From NCBI GenBank assembly GCA_039720395.1, contig CM077824.1:21140760-21204759 (forward strand): 64,000 nucleotides of DNA, read 5' to 3'. The stretch is from Liquidambar formosana (taxonomy: Eukaryota > Streptophyta > Magnoliopsida > Saxifragales > Altingiaceae). Both the position numbers and the translations under genes were made by a program. Every line of letters begins with the position of its first letter. Position 1 is the stretch's first letter. This document shows, piece by piece, positions 1-12,100 of this stretch. Below the pieces are notes generated by a model. That model saw only the letters and a program-made list of their open reading frames with translations. It was not told where the DNA came from and made no database searches.

Positions 1-611
1 AAGAAAACCAAACTTGTGCGAACTGGTTTGTAGAATACTAGAATGTAGATCATATTGCAATAGTATTGGCTTATATGGTCAGCCTCTGAATTGTAGACTG
101 AAATGAACATATTAGTTAATGTGGTCAATACAAATCATATGGTGGACCATGGCGAAATAAATTATGCAAATCTAATTATAAATCATTAATAAAACCTCCT
201 ATGAAACAACATATATTTAAAAGTCACATAAGGGATGCTGTAGTGCCCTATTGGAACAGAATAGTTCCTAGTCAATGAACTGAGTATTGAAAAAGATTTT
301 GAAATAGGTACACTAGATTTCGTTTTCAATTAAGAAAAGGAGAAGGCAATCACACTCAAAGATCAGATATTTCAATTGAACATTAAAAAACTAGGTGAAG
401 CCATGAGTGGGAGGTAACTAATTCTTCAACAGCCAAATAATTGAGGGGGTAGAGGAGAAAAAGAAGGAAAAAAAGAATTTCTGTAAGTTCTGAATTCGCT
501 GCAACTCTGTCATAGTACTTTCAGATTCCTTTGGAACTGTATCTCGTAAGATTCCTAGTGTTTAACCCTCACTTTTGAGCATGCAGATTGGTACTGTAAT
601 ATTGCAACATC
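1..611. other. AT-rich non-coding stretch, probably intronic
   Basis: No open frame with recognisable similarity is seen. If the methyltransferase gene at 15963-18149 starts left of the window, this is part of its large intron. I looked for the preceding exon of that family here and did not find it. Confidence 0.4.
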
Positions 612-615
612 ATAA

Positions 616-754
616 TGAAAACTTTGCAAAAGGGGAGAGAATTCTTATTGCAATAATCAGTATAATACAAAGTATATATACATGAGAAACCCTATACAAG
701 AGAAATACCCAAAAGGCCCCTAAATTACAAGATGTATACAAGAGTATCCTAACA
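616..754 (-). repeat. 3' LTR of the copia element
   Basis: 139 bp, the downstream LTR in element orientation. It matches 5632-5770 at 133 of 139 positions by eye and starts TG and ends CA on the plus strand. Very short LTRs like this occur in some plant copia lineages. Confidence 0.93.
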
Positions 755-763
755 CCCCCCCTC
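755..763 (-). other. Polypurine tract of the copia element
   Basis: On the minus strand the bases immediately before the 3' LTR read GAGGGGGGG, the expected position and composition for the second-strand primer. Confidence 0.75.
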
Positions 764-770
764 AAACTCA

Positions 771-1518
771 TGATGTGACCGAAGGAAACATCGAGAGTTT
801 GCCAAGCAGAAACCGGAAGCGCGAGATAGTGTGGGACTTAGTAAAGAAATCCGCCAACTGCATGGTAGAGGTAACAAAGGGGAGAGATAGAGTGCCCAGT
901 TGAAGATGATGATGCACAAAATGACAATCAATCTCAATGTGTTTAGTGCATTCATGAAAAACAAAGTTATGGGCAATTTGAATAGTACTCTAGTTGTCAC
1001 AGTACATTGGTGTAGGGGACAGCGAAGGAAACACTTAGATCAGTAAGCAACAACGCAACCAAACAATCTCAGTAGCAGCAGTAGCCATAGCGCAATACTC
1101 AGCTTCAGTAGAGGAACAAGCAACAACTGTTGTTTCTTATTCTGCTAAGAAATGAGAGAATCACCAAAAAGACACAATAGCCAGTGATGGATCTGCGGTC
1201 TATAGCATTACCAGCCTAATCAGCATCAGAAAAGGCTCGAAGCACAAGAGAAGACGTAGAAGAAAATAGCAAACTCTGATGTAAAGAGTCGTGAAGATAA
1301 TGTAGAGTACGAAGGAAGGCAACCCATTGAACTAAAGTCGGAGCAGAAACGCTAACAATATGCACTGCATAGGCAATGTCAGGATGAGTGACAATAAGAT
1401 AGACAAGACTACCAACAAGCACACGATACAAGTTAGGATCTTCCAATGCAACACCATCAGTAGATGTGTAATGAACATTAAGCTCAGTGGGAATATCAAC
1501 AGTCCGAGAATTAGACAA
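771..1518 (-). pseudogene. Copia RNase H domain, disrupted
   Basis: The 100-residue open part (1216-1518) carries copia landmarks: YRVLVGSLVYL, THPDIAYAV, and a terminal FSDAD where the family continues with tryptophan. Here that next codon is a stop. Further downstream, other frames still show THIEIDCHFV-like and ADFFTK-like pieces ending close to the polypurine tract, so the domain is nearly full length but broken. Confidence 0.85.
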
Positions 1519-2540
1519 GTTAGCTCGGTGTATAACATTGGTAGCATACTTGGATTGAGAAAGAAGATACCCTTGGGAGATGAGGCAACCTCAATCCCAA
1601 GAAAATAACGAAGCAAACCAAGATCTTTCATCTCAAAATGATGTTGGAGTTGACTTTTGAGAAGAGAAATCCCAACAGTATCATCACCAGAAATAATCAT
1701 ATCATCAACATACAATAAAAGAATAATCTGCCCAGCAGAAGTCGATCTAAGGAACAGAGTAGAATCATGAGCACTGGAGCTGAAACCCAAATCACAAATT
1801 ACTGCAGAAAACTTAGCAAACTAGGCCCGAAGAGCCTGCTTCAAACCATAAAGAGCTTTGCGAAGTTTGCAAACTTGACTTGTAGAATGGGGAAGACTAG
1901 GAGGAGGAACCATATAAATTTCTTTAGACAAATCACCGTTCAAAAAGGCATGTTTAACATCCATTTGATAAAAGGCCACCGTCGAACAGCGGCTACTGCG
2001 ATTAAGGTGCGAACTGTGGTTATCTTGGCAACAGGAGCAAATGTTTCTTCATAATTAGTACCATATTCTTGTGCATAACCCTTGGTAACCAAACGAGCTT
2101 TGTATCGCTCGATAAAACCGTCAGCCTTCGTTTTGATCTTATAAACCCAGCGACAGCCAACTGCACGTTTGCCTGAAGGTAAATCAACAAGATCCCATGT
2201 GTTGGTTTTATACAAGGCAGAAAGCTCTTTGTTCATAGCTTGTTGCCAAAGAGGATCAAGAATAGCTTCTTTATAGGAGGTGGGCTTAGAAAGAGGGTGA
2301 ATGGAAGATAAGAAAGAACAGAAACCAGAAGAATAACACGTATTAGAGAAACCAAAATAATCAAGAGACTTACAAATTCGCTGAGGATAGCGAGAAGTAG
2401 TAGAATCCACATCACTAGAAGCTGAAGAAGTCTCAGCTGAGAGATTGGGAAGAGGAGGATCTGCAAGGAAAGAAGCTTTGTTCCTGCGAGAATACGTGTG
2501 AATAATAGGAGGACGACCAGATAAAGAAAACAAAGAGGGG
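1332..2540 (-). pseudogene. Copia reverse transcriptase, disrupted
   Basis: The N-terminal half, in the frame that ends at 1940, shows WDLVDLPSGKRAVGCRWVYK and YKARLVTKGYAQ, then EETFAPVAK. That frame stops near 1940 and the polymerase core resumes in another frame, with an in-frame stop near 1822. The catalytic YVDD box is intact and is encoded by 1701-1712, followed by FEMKDLG and YFLGIEV. The upstream part (to 2773) is the variable integrase-RT linker, beginning with a GYGDGQKGYHYYDP-type motif. Confidence 0.92.
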
Positions 2541-2773
2541 AGATCAGAGGGAGCTAAGTCACTAATATAAGAGTTAGAAGGAACAGTGTCAGGAAAGGGA
2601 TCAAGGTAAACTAGATCAGATTGAGAAACAACATCTGTAGCAGAGGGAATAGAAAAGAAAGGAATATGCTCAAGAAAGACCACATGACGGGAGACATACA
2701 ATTTACGGGCAATAGGGTCATAATAGTGATAACCCTTTTGACCATCACCATAACCAAGAAAGACACGCATCAC

Positions 2774-3615
2774 TTATCGGGCAAATAGCTTAGTGAATAT
2801 AACCTTGGGTAAGAGAACAAAACAAGTACAACCAAAAACATGTAATGCATAATAATCAGGAGGACCTACCATGTAGGCGTGTAAAATGAGAGACACTAGA
2901 TGTGATAATAGAAGGAATGCGATTGATAAAGTATACAGCAGCAATAAGAAGAGCCTCATTCCAAAAGGAATTAGGCACAGAGGCAGAAAGTAATAAAGAA
3001 CAGGCAGTCTCCATGATGTGCCGATGTTTGCGCTTAGCAACACCATTTTGTTTAGGAGTATCAGTACAAGAAGACTGTAGAATTGTGCCATCAAAAGTTA
3101 ACATGTGAAGAAAATCAGTGTCTCTATATTCCCCACCTAAATCACAACGGAAACATTTAATGTATTGTGTTCGAATCATTGCATGAAAGGCAGTAAAAAT
3201 AGAGAGAAAGTCGGAACGATGCTTCATAAGATAAACCCAACAATACTTACTATAATCATTAATAAAAGAAACATAATACCGAGAGCCACCTTTAGTGGTT
3301 ACAAGAGCAGCCCCACACATCAGAGTGAACAAGATCAAAAGGTGCAAAAGAAACGGTTGTACTTTTATTAAAAGATAAGGTGGTAAATTTTGAAAGTTTA
3401 CAACCACTACAATCAGAAATATCATGACTATGCAAATCCCCTAAAACACCAGTAGAAACTAAATACTTCGAACAGGAACTAGAAACATGTCCAAGGTGAG
3501 ATTGCCACAAATAAAAACTAGATGACTTAAGATTTAAACGGAAAGAAGACAAATCTACTGTAGAAGTAGCCAAGGCAGGAACATGCAACTCCTCTAGCAC
3601 ATACAGCCCTCCCAC
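2774..3615 (-). pseudogene. Copia integrase, disrupted, catalytic Glu replaced
   Basis: The pre-integrase zinc-binding region (WQSHLGH followed by CSGCKLSK) is followed by FDLVHSDVWG, FINDYSKYCWVY, CDLGGEY and a PKQNGVAKRKHRH segment. In the family this last motif has a glutamate (NGVAERK) that is the third acidic catalytic residue; here it is lysine. The region is also split between frames around 3292-3425. Both changes mean no active integrase. Confidence 0.88.
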
Positions 3616-3639
3616 CTACGCTGGTCCCAATTAGATGTT

Positions 3640-3930
3640 TGGAGTGAGGATCCTACACAGTACAACCAGTTGAAGAAAAGTGAACAATATACCCAGTATT
3701 AGAAAGTTGATTAATGGAAATTAAATTTAAAGACAATTGAGGAATACAATAAACATTAGGTAAAGAGAGGTAGGGTGTCAAAATGGACCTAATACCTGCT
3801 AAAGGCATAGATGTTCCATTAGCAGTCATGACAGTAACTGAAAAAAGAGAGGCAGAACAAGTAAATAAAGAAGGATCATGGGTCATTTAATGTGTAGCAC
3901 GTGAATCAAATACCCATGTAGATTGAGATA
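3640..3930 (-). pseudogene. Copia protease region, disrupted
   Basis: A 77-residue open stretch (3653-3886) ends with LPNVYCIPQLSLNLIS, a motif conserved between the copia protease and integrase. Just upstream the expected aspartic protease signature D(S/T)GA is present as DSRATH, with glycine changed to arginine, and is followed by a stop codon near 3890. Confidence 0.8.
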
Positions 3931-4144
3931 TACCTGAAGGAGGTGAGGACAAACCTACAGAAGGTGTGATAGATAGAGCATTACCTTGAGAAGAACCAAG
4001 AAGCTTCTGCAAATGTGCTACTATAATGGCCAAGGAGGGATCTAGTTAACCATTAGTAGAGGGGGCAATAGCGGTTGTATGCTGAGCACCACTTTTCTTC
4101 CAAGGCTGATATGAATTAGAAGTCTGCTGAGAGGAGCCAGATGA

Positions 4145-4950
4145 TTATCGACTCAATAGTTTAGGACACTGAGCCTTCCAGTGACCCTTCTGATGACAGA
4201 AGCTACAATCATTCTTAGTTGTCTGAGGCTTTGAGTGACCCTTCTGTGTGCTAGTCTGAGGCTTGGGAAGAACTGCAAACACTGAGGGAGTAGGCAAAGG
4301 AAGCAACCCCTTTTTGGACTTGAAACGAATTTCTTCTACCAACAACTCATCAACCACTGAATCAACTGAAGGGAGAGGGGTATGATGAAGTATAGTGCCT
4401 CGGAACCCCTCAAACTCATCCCGAAGGGCCATAAAAAATTGAACAAGTCGTTGCTCCTCCTTGTAGGTACAATATATAGTGTTCACACTCAGTTCCTTGG
4501 GTTCTGTAAGAGCCAGTTGATCCCAAAAACCAGTCATAACAGCAATAAAACTCCTGAATGCTTCGATTCCCTGGAGGAGTTTCCCTTATGTCATGTTCCA
4601 ATTGATATCTCTTTACAAATTGGATTGAACATATACCTTGGACAAATAATCCCAAATTTCATTGGTGGTAGAGAACTTAGCCAATTGCATCCCAATAGAT
4701 TGTTCAACTGAATTATTTATCCAAGTAATAATCTTAGCATTGTTCATTTCTCATACTGAAAGTAACTCTTCAAATTTTTCAATCTTGGCATCACTTGGTT
4801 CTCAACAGTTCCAGTCACATAACCCACATATTCTTGCCCATTAAAAAATTCTTCATAACATAAGCCCAATAGGTGTAGTTATCACCTGTCAATTTGTCAC
4901 CTATCAATTGACACTAATTGCCTGAAGGGAATCTGAATTTCATTCGCCAT
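4145..4950 (-). pseudogene. Copia Gag, frameshifted, zinc knuckle retained
   Basis: The likely start is the ATG on the minus strand at 4948-4950 (MANEIQIPF), with a stop soon after. Pieces such as LTGDNYTYWAY and LVKRYQLEHDI are spread over frames. The C-terminal 130-residue frame (4145-4537) contains a zinc knuckle of the form C-X2-C-X4-H-X4-C (CSFCHQKGHWKAQC). Gag would form the particle that packages element RNA. Confidence 0.88.
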
Positions 4951-5027
4951 GAATAACGTTAATCAAGTGTCCAAACAAAAGAAATAAAGGGGGTAAGATG
5001 CTGTAACATTGTCGTGGTACGAAATAA

Positions 5028-5594
5028 TCAGGAAGGAGAGGACGCTGACTCCAAGGAGAGAGATACAACTGTATCAAATCTGCTGCTATGGACTTGCAAC
5101 TGATTCCAAAGTGCAAAATTGATGCTAGGGCTTGCAACAGACCTCCCATAGAGAGAACCAATTGCTTCAGATCTGCTGCAATGGTGTTTCAACTGAAATT
5201 GGAGTGTGAAATCAAGTCGAGTGCTTGTGAGAGACTTGCAATGATGGAGAATCGACAGAGGTAACTTCAAGAGAGAGAAAGAGATGATGCTTATTTGATA
5301 CGAGAAGAGAGACGATGCTGATTCGTTGCCAGAGGTGCTGCGATGTGAGCCTTGGGTGATGCGACTGCCTGGGATGGTTTGAAAGATGTGCGATGGTGCT
5401 GCAATGTGAATGATAGGTGTTGCAAAGGTTCGATGGGTGTGCGATGGTGCTGCGATGTGAACAAAGGGGTGCTGAATGCTGCGACAGTAAAAGGAAGGAG
5501 ACGATAGCCCCGCTGCAAAGAGAAGGTGCTTCGATTGGTGGAAGATTCGACTGAATGATTTAACAGTGTGAGAGGACAGAGACAAAGGGCCCAC
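5028..5594 (-). other. 188-codon open frame in the copia leader between PBS and gag
   Basis: The frame lies in the untranslated leader between the primer-binding site and gag. It is rich in Ser, His and Leu and has an imperfect internal repeat (HIAAPSHTHRTF then HIAAPSHIFQTI) that mirrors a roughly 50-bp DNA repeat at 5385-5460. I do not recognise a domain. It may be an accidental open frame over a repetitive leader. Confidence 0.3.
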
Positions 5595-5617
5595 TGCAAA
5601 GAAACATACGTCCCTTA

Positions 5618-5631
5618 TGGCTCTGATACCA
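5618..5631 (-). other. Primer-binding site, initiator Met-tRNA type
   Basis: On the minus strand, directly after the 5' LTR, the sequence is TGGTATCAGAGCCA. This is the usual plant copia primer site complementary to the 3' end of initiator tRNA-Met. Confidence 0.93.
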
Positions 5632-5770
5632 TGAACACTTTGCGAAAGGGGAGAGAATTCTTATTGCAATAATCAGTATAATACAAAGTATATGTACATA
5701 AGAAACCCTATACAAGAGAAATACCCAAAAGGCCCCTAAATTACAAGATATATACAAGGGTATCCTAACA
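5632..5770 (-). repeat. 5' LTR of the copia element
   Basis: 139 bp, partner of 616-754. On the minus strand this is the upstream LTR and would carry the promoter. It is adjacent to the primer-binding site and to the right-hand ATAA target duplication. Confidence 0.93.
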
Positions 5771-5774
5771 ATAA

Positions 5775-6964
5775 TCAATAAATAAAATAGAAGTGAGGTA
5801 TTTATTGAGATCCCTAAAATGCTTTAATGTGAACATTGAACACTTTTTAAAAATATATGTAAATTCATTTGAATGCCTATCACAAGCACAATGGTCTTTC
5901 TACCCAAGAAAAAAGTAAAGGTCTGGTTGCAACTTTTATGTCCATGGTAGATGATAGACTGATATGATTTCAAAGGGACATCCAAATGTTCCATGAGCAA
6001 TTGTGATTAAAAGAAATGTAATTTAGTGCCAATATTTGCAATGTTACAAGTTTCTTTTTATGTAATGAGTTTAATTTCCATCGGACCACTTTGACTGTCA
6101 ACTGGTTTTCTTCATCAATCTCCTTACCCCTCAAAACTGTTTGGCCTCAAATGCTGGTGTAGTTGTAGTTTTAAATAATCATTATAACCTTGTGTACGAT
6201 GCACCATTACCGATTTTGTGGAAATTGGACACTTTTGGCAATGTCTATAACAGGCAGAAATTAGGTCTTTTCCATTCTATTTGACCATGAGCTCCTCCCT
6301 TCAAGCACAAATTGGTCCGTTTGTGAATGTATAGGGTTTTGGGTGTTGGGGGGGGGGGGGGGGTGTGTTTGTCGATTACATGGTCAAAGAGAGTAACCGT
6401 TTCTCCTTTGTTTCTTCATAATACTGATTCTGATGGGTTATGTAGACAAATAATTCGACCAGGTTTTTGTTCATATCTCTATTTATTTTGTTTACCTGTT
6501 TTCATAGTTGGTTTAAGAACAAACACATCAGGAAAAAAAAAGTTGGTTAAAGAATGAATAAGCTCCTGAGTTTTTGTTGATAAGGTATCCTAATGGAATA
6601 AACTCTAACAATTTTAAATAATAAAAAAATAAAATTCAATGTTTGCTCTTAGCTTTTAATTTTGCAGAGTGTTTTCTTTTCCTCTTATTGTTAACCCCCC
6701 CCCCCCCCCTTTTTTTTGTATAGTGTTGTGCAATATTGTGATGTTTCCACCTATTTCTCTCTTTCTTTTTTTTTTTTTTTTTTTTTTTTTTGGGTGGGGG
6801 GGGGGGGGGGGGGGGTTGTTAATTTTTAATATTTGATAATTAATATTGTTATGACATCATGGTTTATTCTAGTCTTTTGGTGGTTGGTTTAAAAGAAATT
6901 GGGTTTTAACTTTTAATTAAATTTTTGAAAGGGGGTATCTCTTTGAATTTTCTATACACTATTT
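5775..6964. other. Non-coding stretch with long G, C and T homopolymers
   Basis: No gene is recognised. It contains G16 (6348-6363), a C15-T8 tract (6695-6717), and a long T run followed by a G run (about 6775-6815). Confidence 0.5.
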
Positions 6965-6972
6965 GTTGCAAG

Positions 6973-8125
6973 CATGGTTCAAAGTCTCGGTCTTGGTCCT
7001 TGTCGCGTTTCGGTCTCGGTCGTCTCGGTCTCGCCCATCTCATCGCATTTCGGGCGAGATGCAACTTTATGCATGAAGGAGTGTTCAAAAAAATCTAAAA
7101 AAAAATAGAAAAATCAGAAAAAAAAATATTAGAAACACATTGGAACCATCAAATAAGCAAAACAATTAACTTGGGCACATACTATGGTTAAGTACACTAA
7201 AACAGGCGTTAACGCATTGTTTTACTATAAAATACATAATATTTAATAAGTGTTTTTTCTCTTTTGAAATAAAAGGTATGACTATTATTTATTACTACAT
7301 TAAAAAGAAGTAAATTAAAAATAACTTATAAATCACAAATGATAACCTTTTAAAATTACCTACTTGCATGAAAGATGAAAAATATTGTTTTGAAAATACT
7401 AAAATTGTTGGCAATTTTTATAAATTAAACAATCTTATAATATAAGATATTTCTTTTTTAGAAATAACCAGAAAAAAAAAAGGGACCATATTGTAATTTA
7501 CAATGGGTCAAAGGGTCAAAGCTTTATACGGTCAAAAAATAAAAAAATATGTTATATTCATAAGAAACCCTGGCCACTCAGCCTTCGTCCAAAGTGATTT
7601 TATACATATTTATATATATTAGACCGGCACAAAAGGGAAAAACAGAGACATAAGAAGAGAAGAAGAAGAAGAAGATGATGGCGATGTTGATGACGATGCA
7701 CGTCGACGGTGTCCATAACAGCAGGTTCTCTCTTTCTCTCTCTCTCTCTCTCTCGCTGGATTTTGACACTGTGAACTCGAGACAAAGCTTGAACCCACCT
7801 GTCGAGCACCCTTGCGTCGGAAGAAGTCACTTGTCGAGTACCCTTGTGCCGAAAGAACCCACTCATCAGTCGACCCTTGAGTGCTCGAAACTTGACCAGA
7901 TCTGTTCTAATCTCACACGAGATGTGCGATATCTCGTCCGAAACTCACTGTGTCAACAAGATCTTGTGCGTAACGCCTCGTCTCGAGTGAGATCACGTTT
8001 GTGTCGTTCGATAGAGAGTATCCCGTGAATATATTTGTACCGGTGGGATTTCTCGTCTCAGCCAGTGGCGAGACCAATTTGTCTCAGCGAGATCTCGTCT
8101 GAGACGGTCGAGACTTTGAACCATG
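6973..8125. mobile_element. Non-autonomous hAT-like transposon with 8-bp target duplication
   Basis: Perfect 17-bp terminal inverted repeats CATGGTTCAAAGTCTCG lie at 6973-6989 and, inverted, at 8109-8125. The exact 8-bp direct repeat GTTGCAAG flanks both sides (6965-6972 and 8126-8133). Both subterminal regions are dense in GTCTCG/GAGAC words. Length is 1153 bp and no transposase frame is seen. An internal part (about 7640-7900) is less AT-rich and holds a CT microsatellite. The 8-bp duplication and CA(T)GG ends fit hAT. Confidence 0.85.
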
Positions 8126-8133
8126 GTTGCAAG

Positions 8134-8904
8134 GTGAAAAGGGTCTTTGATATTGAAAAAAAGCACTACTGGTTGAGTTCAATTACTCTAATTATTTCTT
8201 GAAACTTCTATCTTTGTGAATAGAAAATTAGGTATTAGATTAGTTTTATAATGTTAGGTTAGATTAGTTAATGTATGACATATATTTTTTCGTTTATTTA
8301 GATTTCCAGTGTAGTACTATGTCAAATGGTTTTCTTCATTTATATATATTCACAAAAAAAAAAAAAAAAAAAAAAAACTATGTCAGATGGTTTAACTTGA
8401 GTCTATGTTCTAGGGAAGTCTCGTATCATGTCAGACTAAGTTGTGAAGTTTTTCAACCTTGAAGGTGTTTACGTTCTTTGAGGCATGGTCAAGATTCAGT
8501 TGTAGGGCATACCTAGGATGCTCCCAGACTCATTTTATTAGAAATATAATTTTTCTTGGAGCAAGAGTGAGGGATTTTTGAGTACTTCAGGGCTGCTTTT
8601 TCCTTGTTCCCATCTATTGTGATTTGAGCACCATGGACTTGATGTATTGCGCCCTTTAGTTTGTAGAGAGTGGGACATAAATTTTTAAGTGATTTTGGCG
8701 TCCCTCAGTATTTAATGAGACATGAGAAAATCTGTGATTAAGTTGCCTGTCTTCCTAAATAAATTATGCTTTTTTGAAAGAATAGCTGCTTTCTTTTTTT
8801 CTTTTTTTTATTTTTAAAATGAAGTTATTTCAAATTTTAGACGGTTACAAAATTAACTCGAGCCATGGTAGCAATCTTTCTTTTTGAGGTGTTGTTTTAC
8901 TCTC
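8134..8904. other. Non-coding spacer between hAT element and LINE
   Basis: No coding similarity is seen. It contains an A run (about 8354-8376). Probably more of the large intron. Confidence 0.45.
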
Positions 8905-9157
8905 TTTTTTTTGATAAAGTAATAATCTATTAATTTAAAAAAGGAAAAGGGAAGCACCCCTGTACATGTGAGGTATACAAGATTCAAAACCAAATGGGTC
9001 TTTCCACTTGAAAAGAGCCTCAAGAGTGCTTCTTTTAATTCTATCTACAGAGCATTCCATCCCTTCAAAAGTCCAATGGTTTTGCTCCCTCTAAATGGAC
9101 CAAAAAACTACATGCGGGAGCATCCTCCAAACCAACAGGGCATACTTGTTCCTATTT

Positions 9158-12100
9158 CTACACCGCCAGGCCTCCATCAAACAAAAGGGAGGAGGAGGCA
9201 GCATCTAATAAAAACCAAAATTGTAGGCAAAAGGCCCACACATCCTCTGCCACTGTACAATAAAAAAGAAGATGATCCACTGACTCTGGGTCCTTCCTAC
9301 ACATCACGCACCTATTTGGCAACACGAAGCCTCTTCTCTGAAGATTGTCTAGCGTTAAACATGTACTCCACACTGCTGTCCAAGTGAAGAAAGACACCTT
9401 GGAGGGAACTAAAGACATCCATGTCTTGGAAGCTGGAAATGATTTTCTCTAATGGCTATTCAATGAATCAAAATACAAGAAAAAATACCTTTGGAATCCT
9501 TACACGAAATAATCTTATCCTCCTCCCCCTATATACAGTCATCGCATATAAGTGTGGAAAAAAACTCGTAACTTCTAATTCCCAATCATTAAAGTTCCTC
9601 TTGAATTCCACCTCCCATCTCAGAACAGTTTCCTCCTCTACAAAACTGTCAGCAACCCACGCTTCCTTGTTGCATGCCACAGAGAATAAAAGGGGGTATT
9701 TCTTTTTTAAAGTGTTGTCCCCACTCCAGACTTCTTCCCAAAAACTGATTCTCAAGCCATCCCCCACCTTGAATCTCACTCTTTTTTTTCAAGTCAGCCA
9801 TCCCTATCATAATGTTGTTTTTTCACACCTGAACCCCATAAGGTCCTCGAACTCCATTAGACCACCAACCTCCTGTAGTAAACCCAAATGTCTGTACTAT
9901 CACTTGTCTACATAAAGCATTCCTCTCCATTGCAAACCTCCATAGTCATTTACCAAGCAATGTTTTTTAAACCAGTCTAAGAGGCTTGATGCCTAACCCC
10001 CCGACCTCCTTAGGCAAGTAAATAGTGTCTTAACTTACTAAGTGAAACTTCCTTTCATCACCCAAGCCTTCCCATAAGAAATCCCTTTTAAGCTTTTCTA
10101 ATATCCTTTCTATTGAAGTTGGGATCCAAAACAAGGACATAAAGTAGGTAAGAAGACTAGCCGACGTGCTCCGAATCAAAGTGAGCTTGCCCACTTTAGA
10201 TAGATAACTCTTCTTCTATATAGCTAGTCTTTATTCAAAGTGCTCAATGACTGGGTTCCATGGATCCTTTGATTTAAATGGGGCACCCAAAGCCAAACTA
10301 AGGTAAGGTAGGTAGGGAACCAACCTGTAGCCCAAATTAGATGTTAACCACGCCCAGCACACCATCACCGAGTGGAAGAAGTTCATTTTTCCTCAAATTA
10401 ATCTTGAGCCTAGACACAACCTTAAAGCACACTAATACACACCTCAAATACCGGAGTTGTATCTCATCTAGTTTACAAAGATAATGGCGTCATCCGCATA
10501 AAGAAAATGAGTTATCTTCCCCACACCCTGGCCATTGCCCCTTACCTCAAACCCCTTGACAAGATGAGCTTCCATTACCCTTTGCAATAATCTGCTAAAA
10601 TCTTCACAATAATCTGCTAAAATCTTCTATGACTACGAGTCTATGACAAACAAAAAAGAAGAAAGAGGTCCTCTGTCTAATCCCTCTAGAGCTTTGGAAA
10701 AACCCTTGAGGGCTCCCATTGATGAGCAAGGAAAAGGAAGCTGTAGAAATGGATGTCTCAATCCATTTTTTCCATTTTTCTCCAAACCCCATCCTCCCCA
10801 TCAAATAGATAAGAAATTTCCAGTTAACATGGTCCAACTTACAAAGAAGCCTTGGTTCCTGCTCCTTAATCTATCATCCACACACTCATTAGCGATCAAA
10901 ATTGCATCCATAATTTGTCGGCCCCCAATAAAAGCATTTTGACTGCTCGACACTACCTTCCCAACCACCACCTTTAGTTTGGCCAAATTTTTTGCAACTA
11001 ATTTGTAAACACTCCCCACAAGGCTGATGGGGCGAAAATCCCTAATATCAAACAGATTCCTACATTTCGGAACCATTGCAATAAAGGTGGTATTCAAACT
11101 CTTCTCTAGTGAACCTGATTCCTAAAATACCCCCCATAAGATCATCTTTAACCATGCGCTAGCATGCCTAAAAATAGGCTATTGTGAATCCATATGGGCT
11201 TAGAACCTTATCTCCATGTAAGCTTTTTAATGCTTTAAGGACATCTTCCTTTTCCTCTACTACCTCTTTCTCTAGCCACTGTGACTCCTCCAAAGAGATG
11301 GTATTGAACTCTAAATCATCAAGTTGCGGGCATTGGCTCTCCTCCTCCTTAAACAATTGGGTGTAGAACTCAACTGCTTTATCTATTTTCTCCCTTTCCT
11401 CCTTCACCACTACTCCATCAACTGCTAATCTTCCAAGAAATTATTTTGTCGTCTGTATGCATTTTCCATACGATGAAAAGAGCTGCTATTTCTATCCCCT
11501 TCTTTCAGCCACAATTCCTTAGATTTCTACCACCAACTGATCTCCTCCAACTCCGCCAAACTGGAAAACTCCTTGGCTTTTGTACATCTCGTCATCTCCC
11601 CATTTGATAAACTACACATTTGCTCTTTCTAGACCAGGCTATGAATCTACTGAAGAAGTCTATTCTTACACACTTCTACCCTACCAAATACATCAACATT
11701 CCATTTTCTCAATTCCAATTTCAAAGCTTTCAGTTTTTTGGCAGAGATAAAGCAAGGGGATTCGGTGAATGAAAGGGATCTCCACCACCCTTCCACCTTC
11801 TCCACAAAACCCTTTTTTTTAGCCACATGTTCTCAAACCAGTAAGGGCCTTTACAATGCCTAAAACCTTCCGTGTCAACTATAATAGTAATGTGATTTGA
11901 GCGAGGCTTAGCAAGAACTTACTACACCACATAAGGAAAAAGGTTTTCCCAATCTACAGAAAAAAGGAAGCGATCAATCCGAGACATACTGGGAACTCCT
12001 AATGATTAGACCATGTGAACTTCACTTCGAGATCAAGTAGTGCATTTCTTTGGATGAAATCAGAAAAGTCCATCATAGCAGAAGGGGAGTCACACCCTAT

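Larger units (their letters stand above)
616..5770 (-). mobile_element. Ty1/copia LTR retrotransposon, complete ends, decayed coding region
   Basis: Two 139-bp direct repeats (616-754 and 5632-5770), each running TG...CA, differ at six positions. A primer-binding site lies directly inside the right LTR and a purine tract directly inside the left one, so the element reads on the minus strand. The flanks share the 4-bp direct repeat ATAA (612-615 and 5771-5774). The gene order gag, protease, integrase, reverse transcriptase, RNase H is that of copia elements. Stops and frame changes interrupt every domain, so it cannot move by itself. About 4% LTR divergence points to an insertion that is not recent. 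Confidence 0.95.

Noticed and set aside
5618..5631. tRNA-like match
   Set aside because: It is the retrotransposon primer-binding site, complementary to a tRNA end, not a tRNA gene.
7600..7866. Frames with RERERE or SLSLSL runs
   Set aside because: They are translations of a CT/GA microsatellite inside the hAT element.
9421..9915. 164-codon plus-strand frame
   Set aside because: It is antisense to the LINE reverse transcriptase region.
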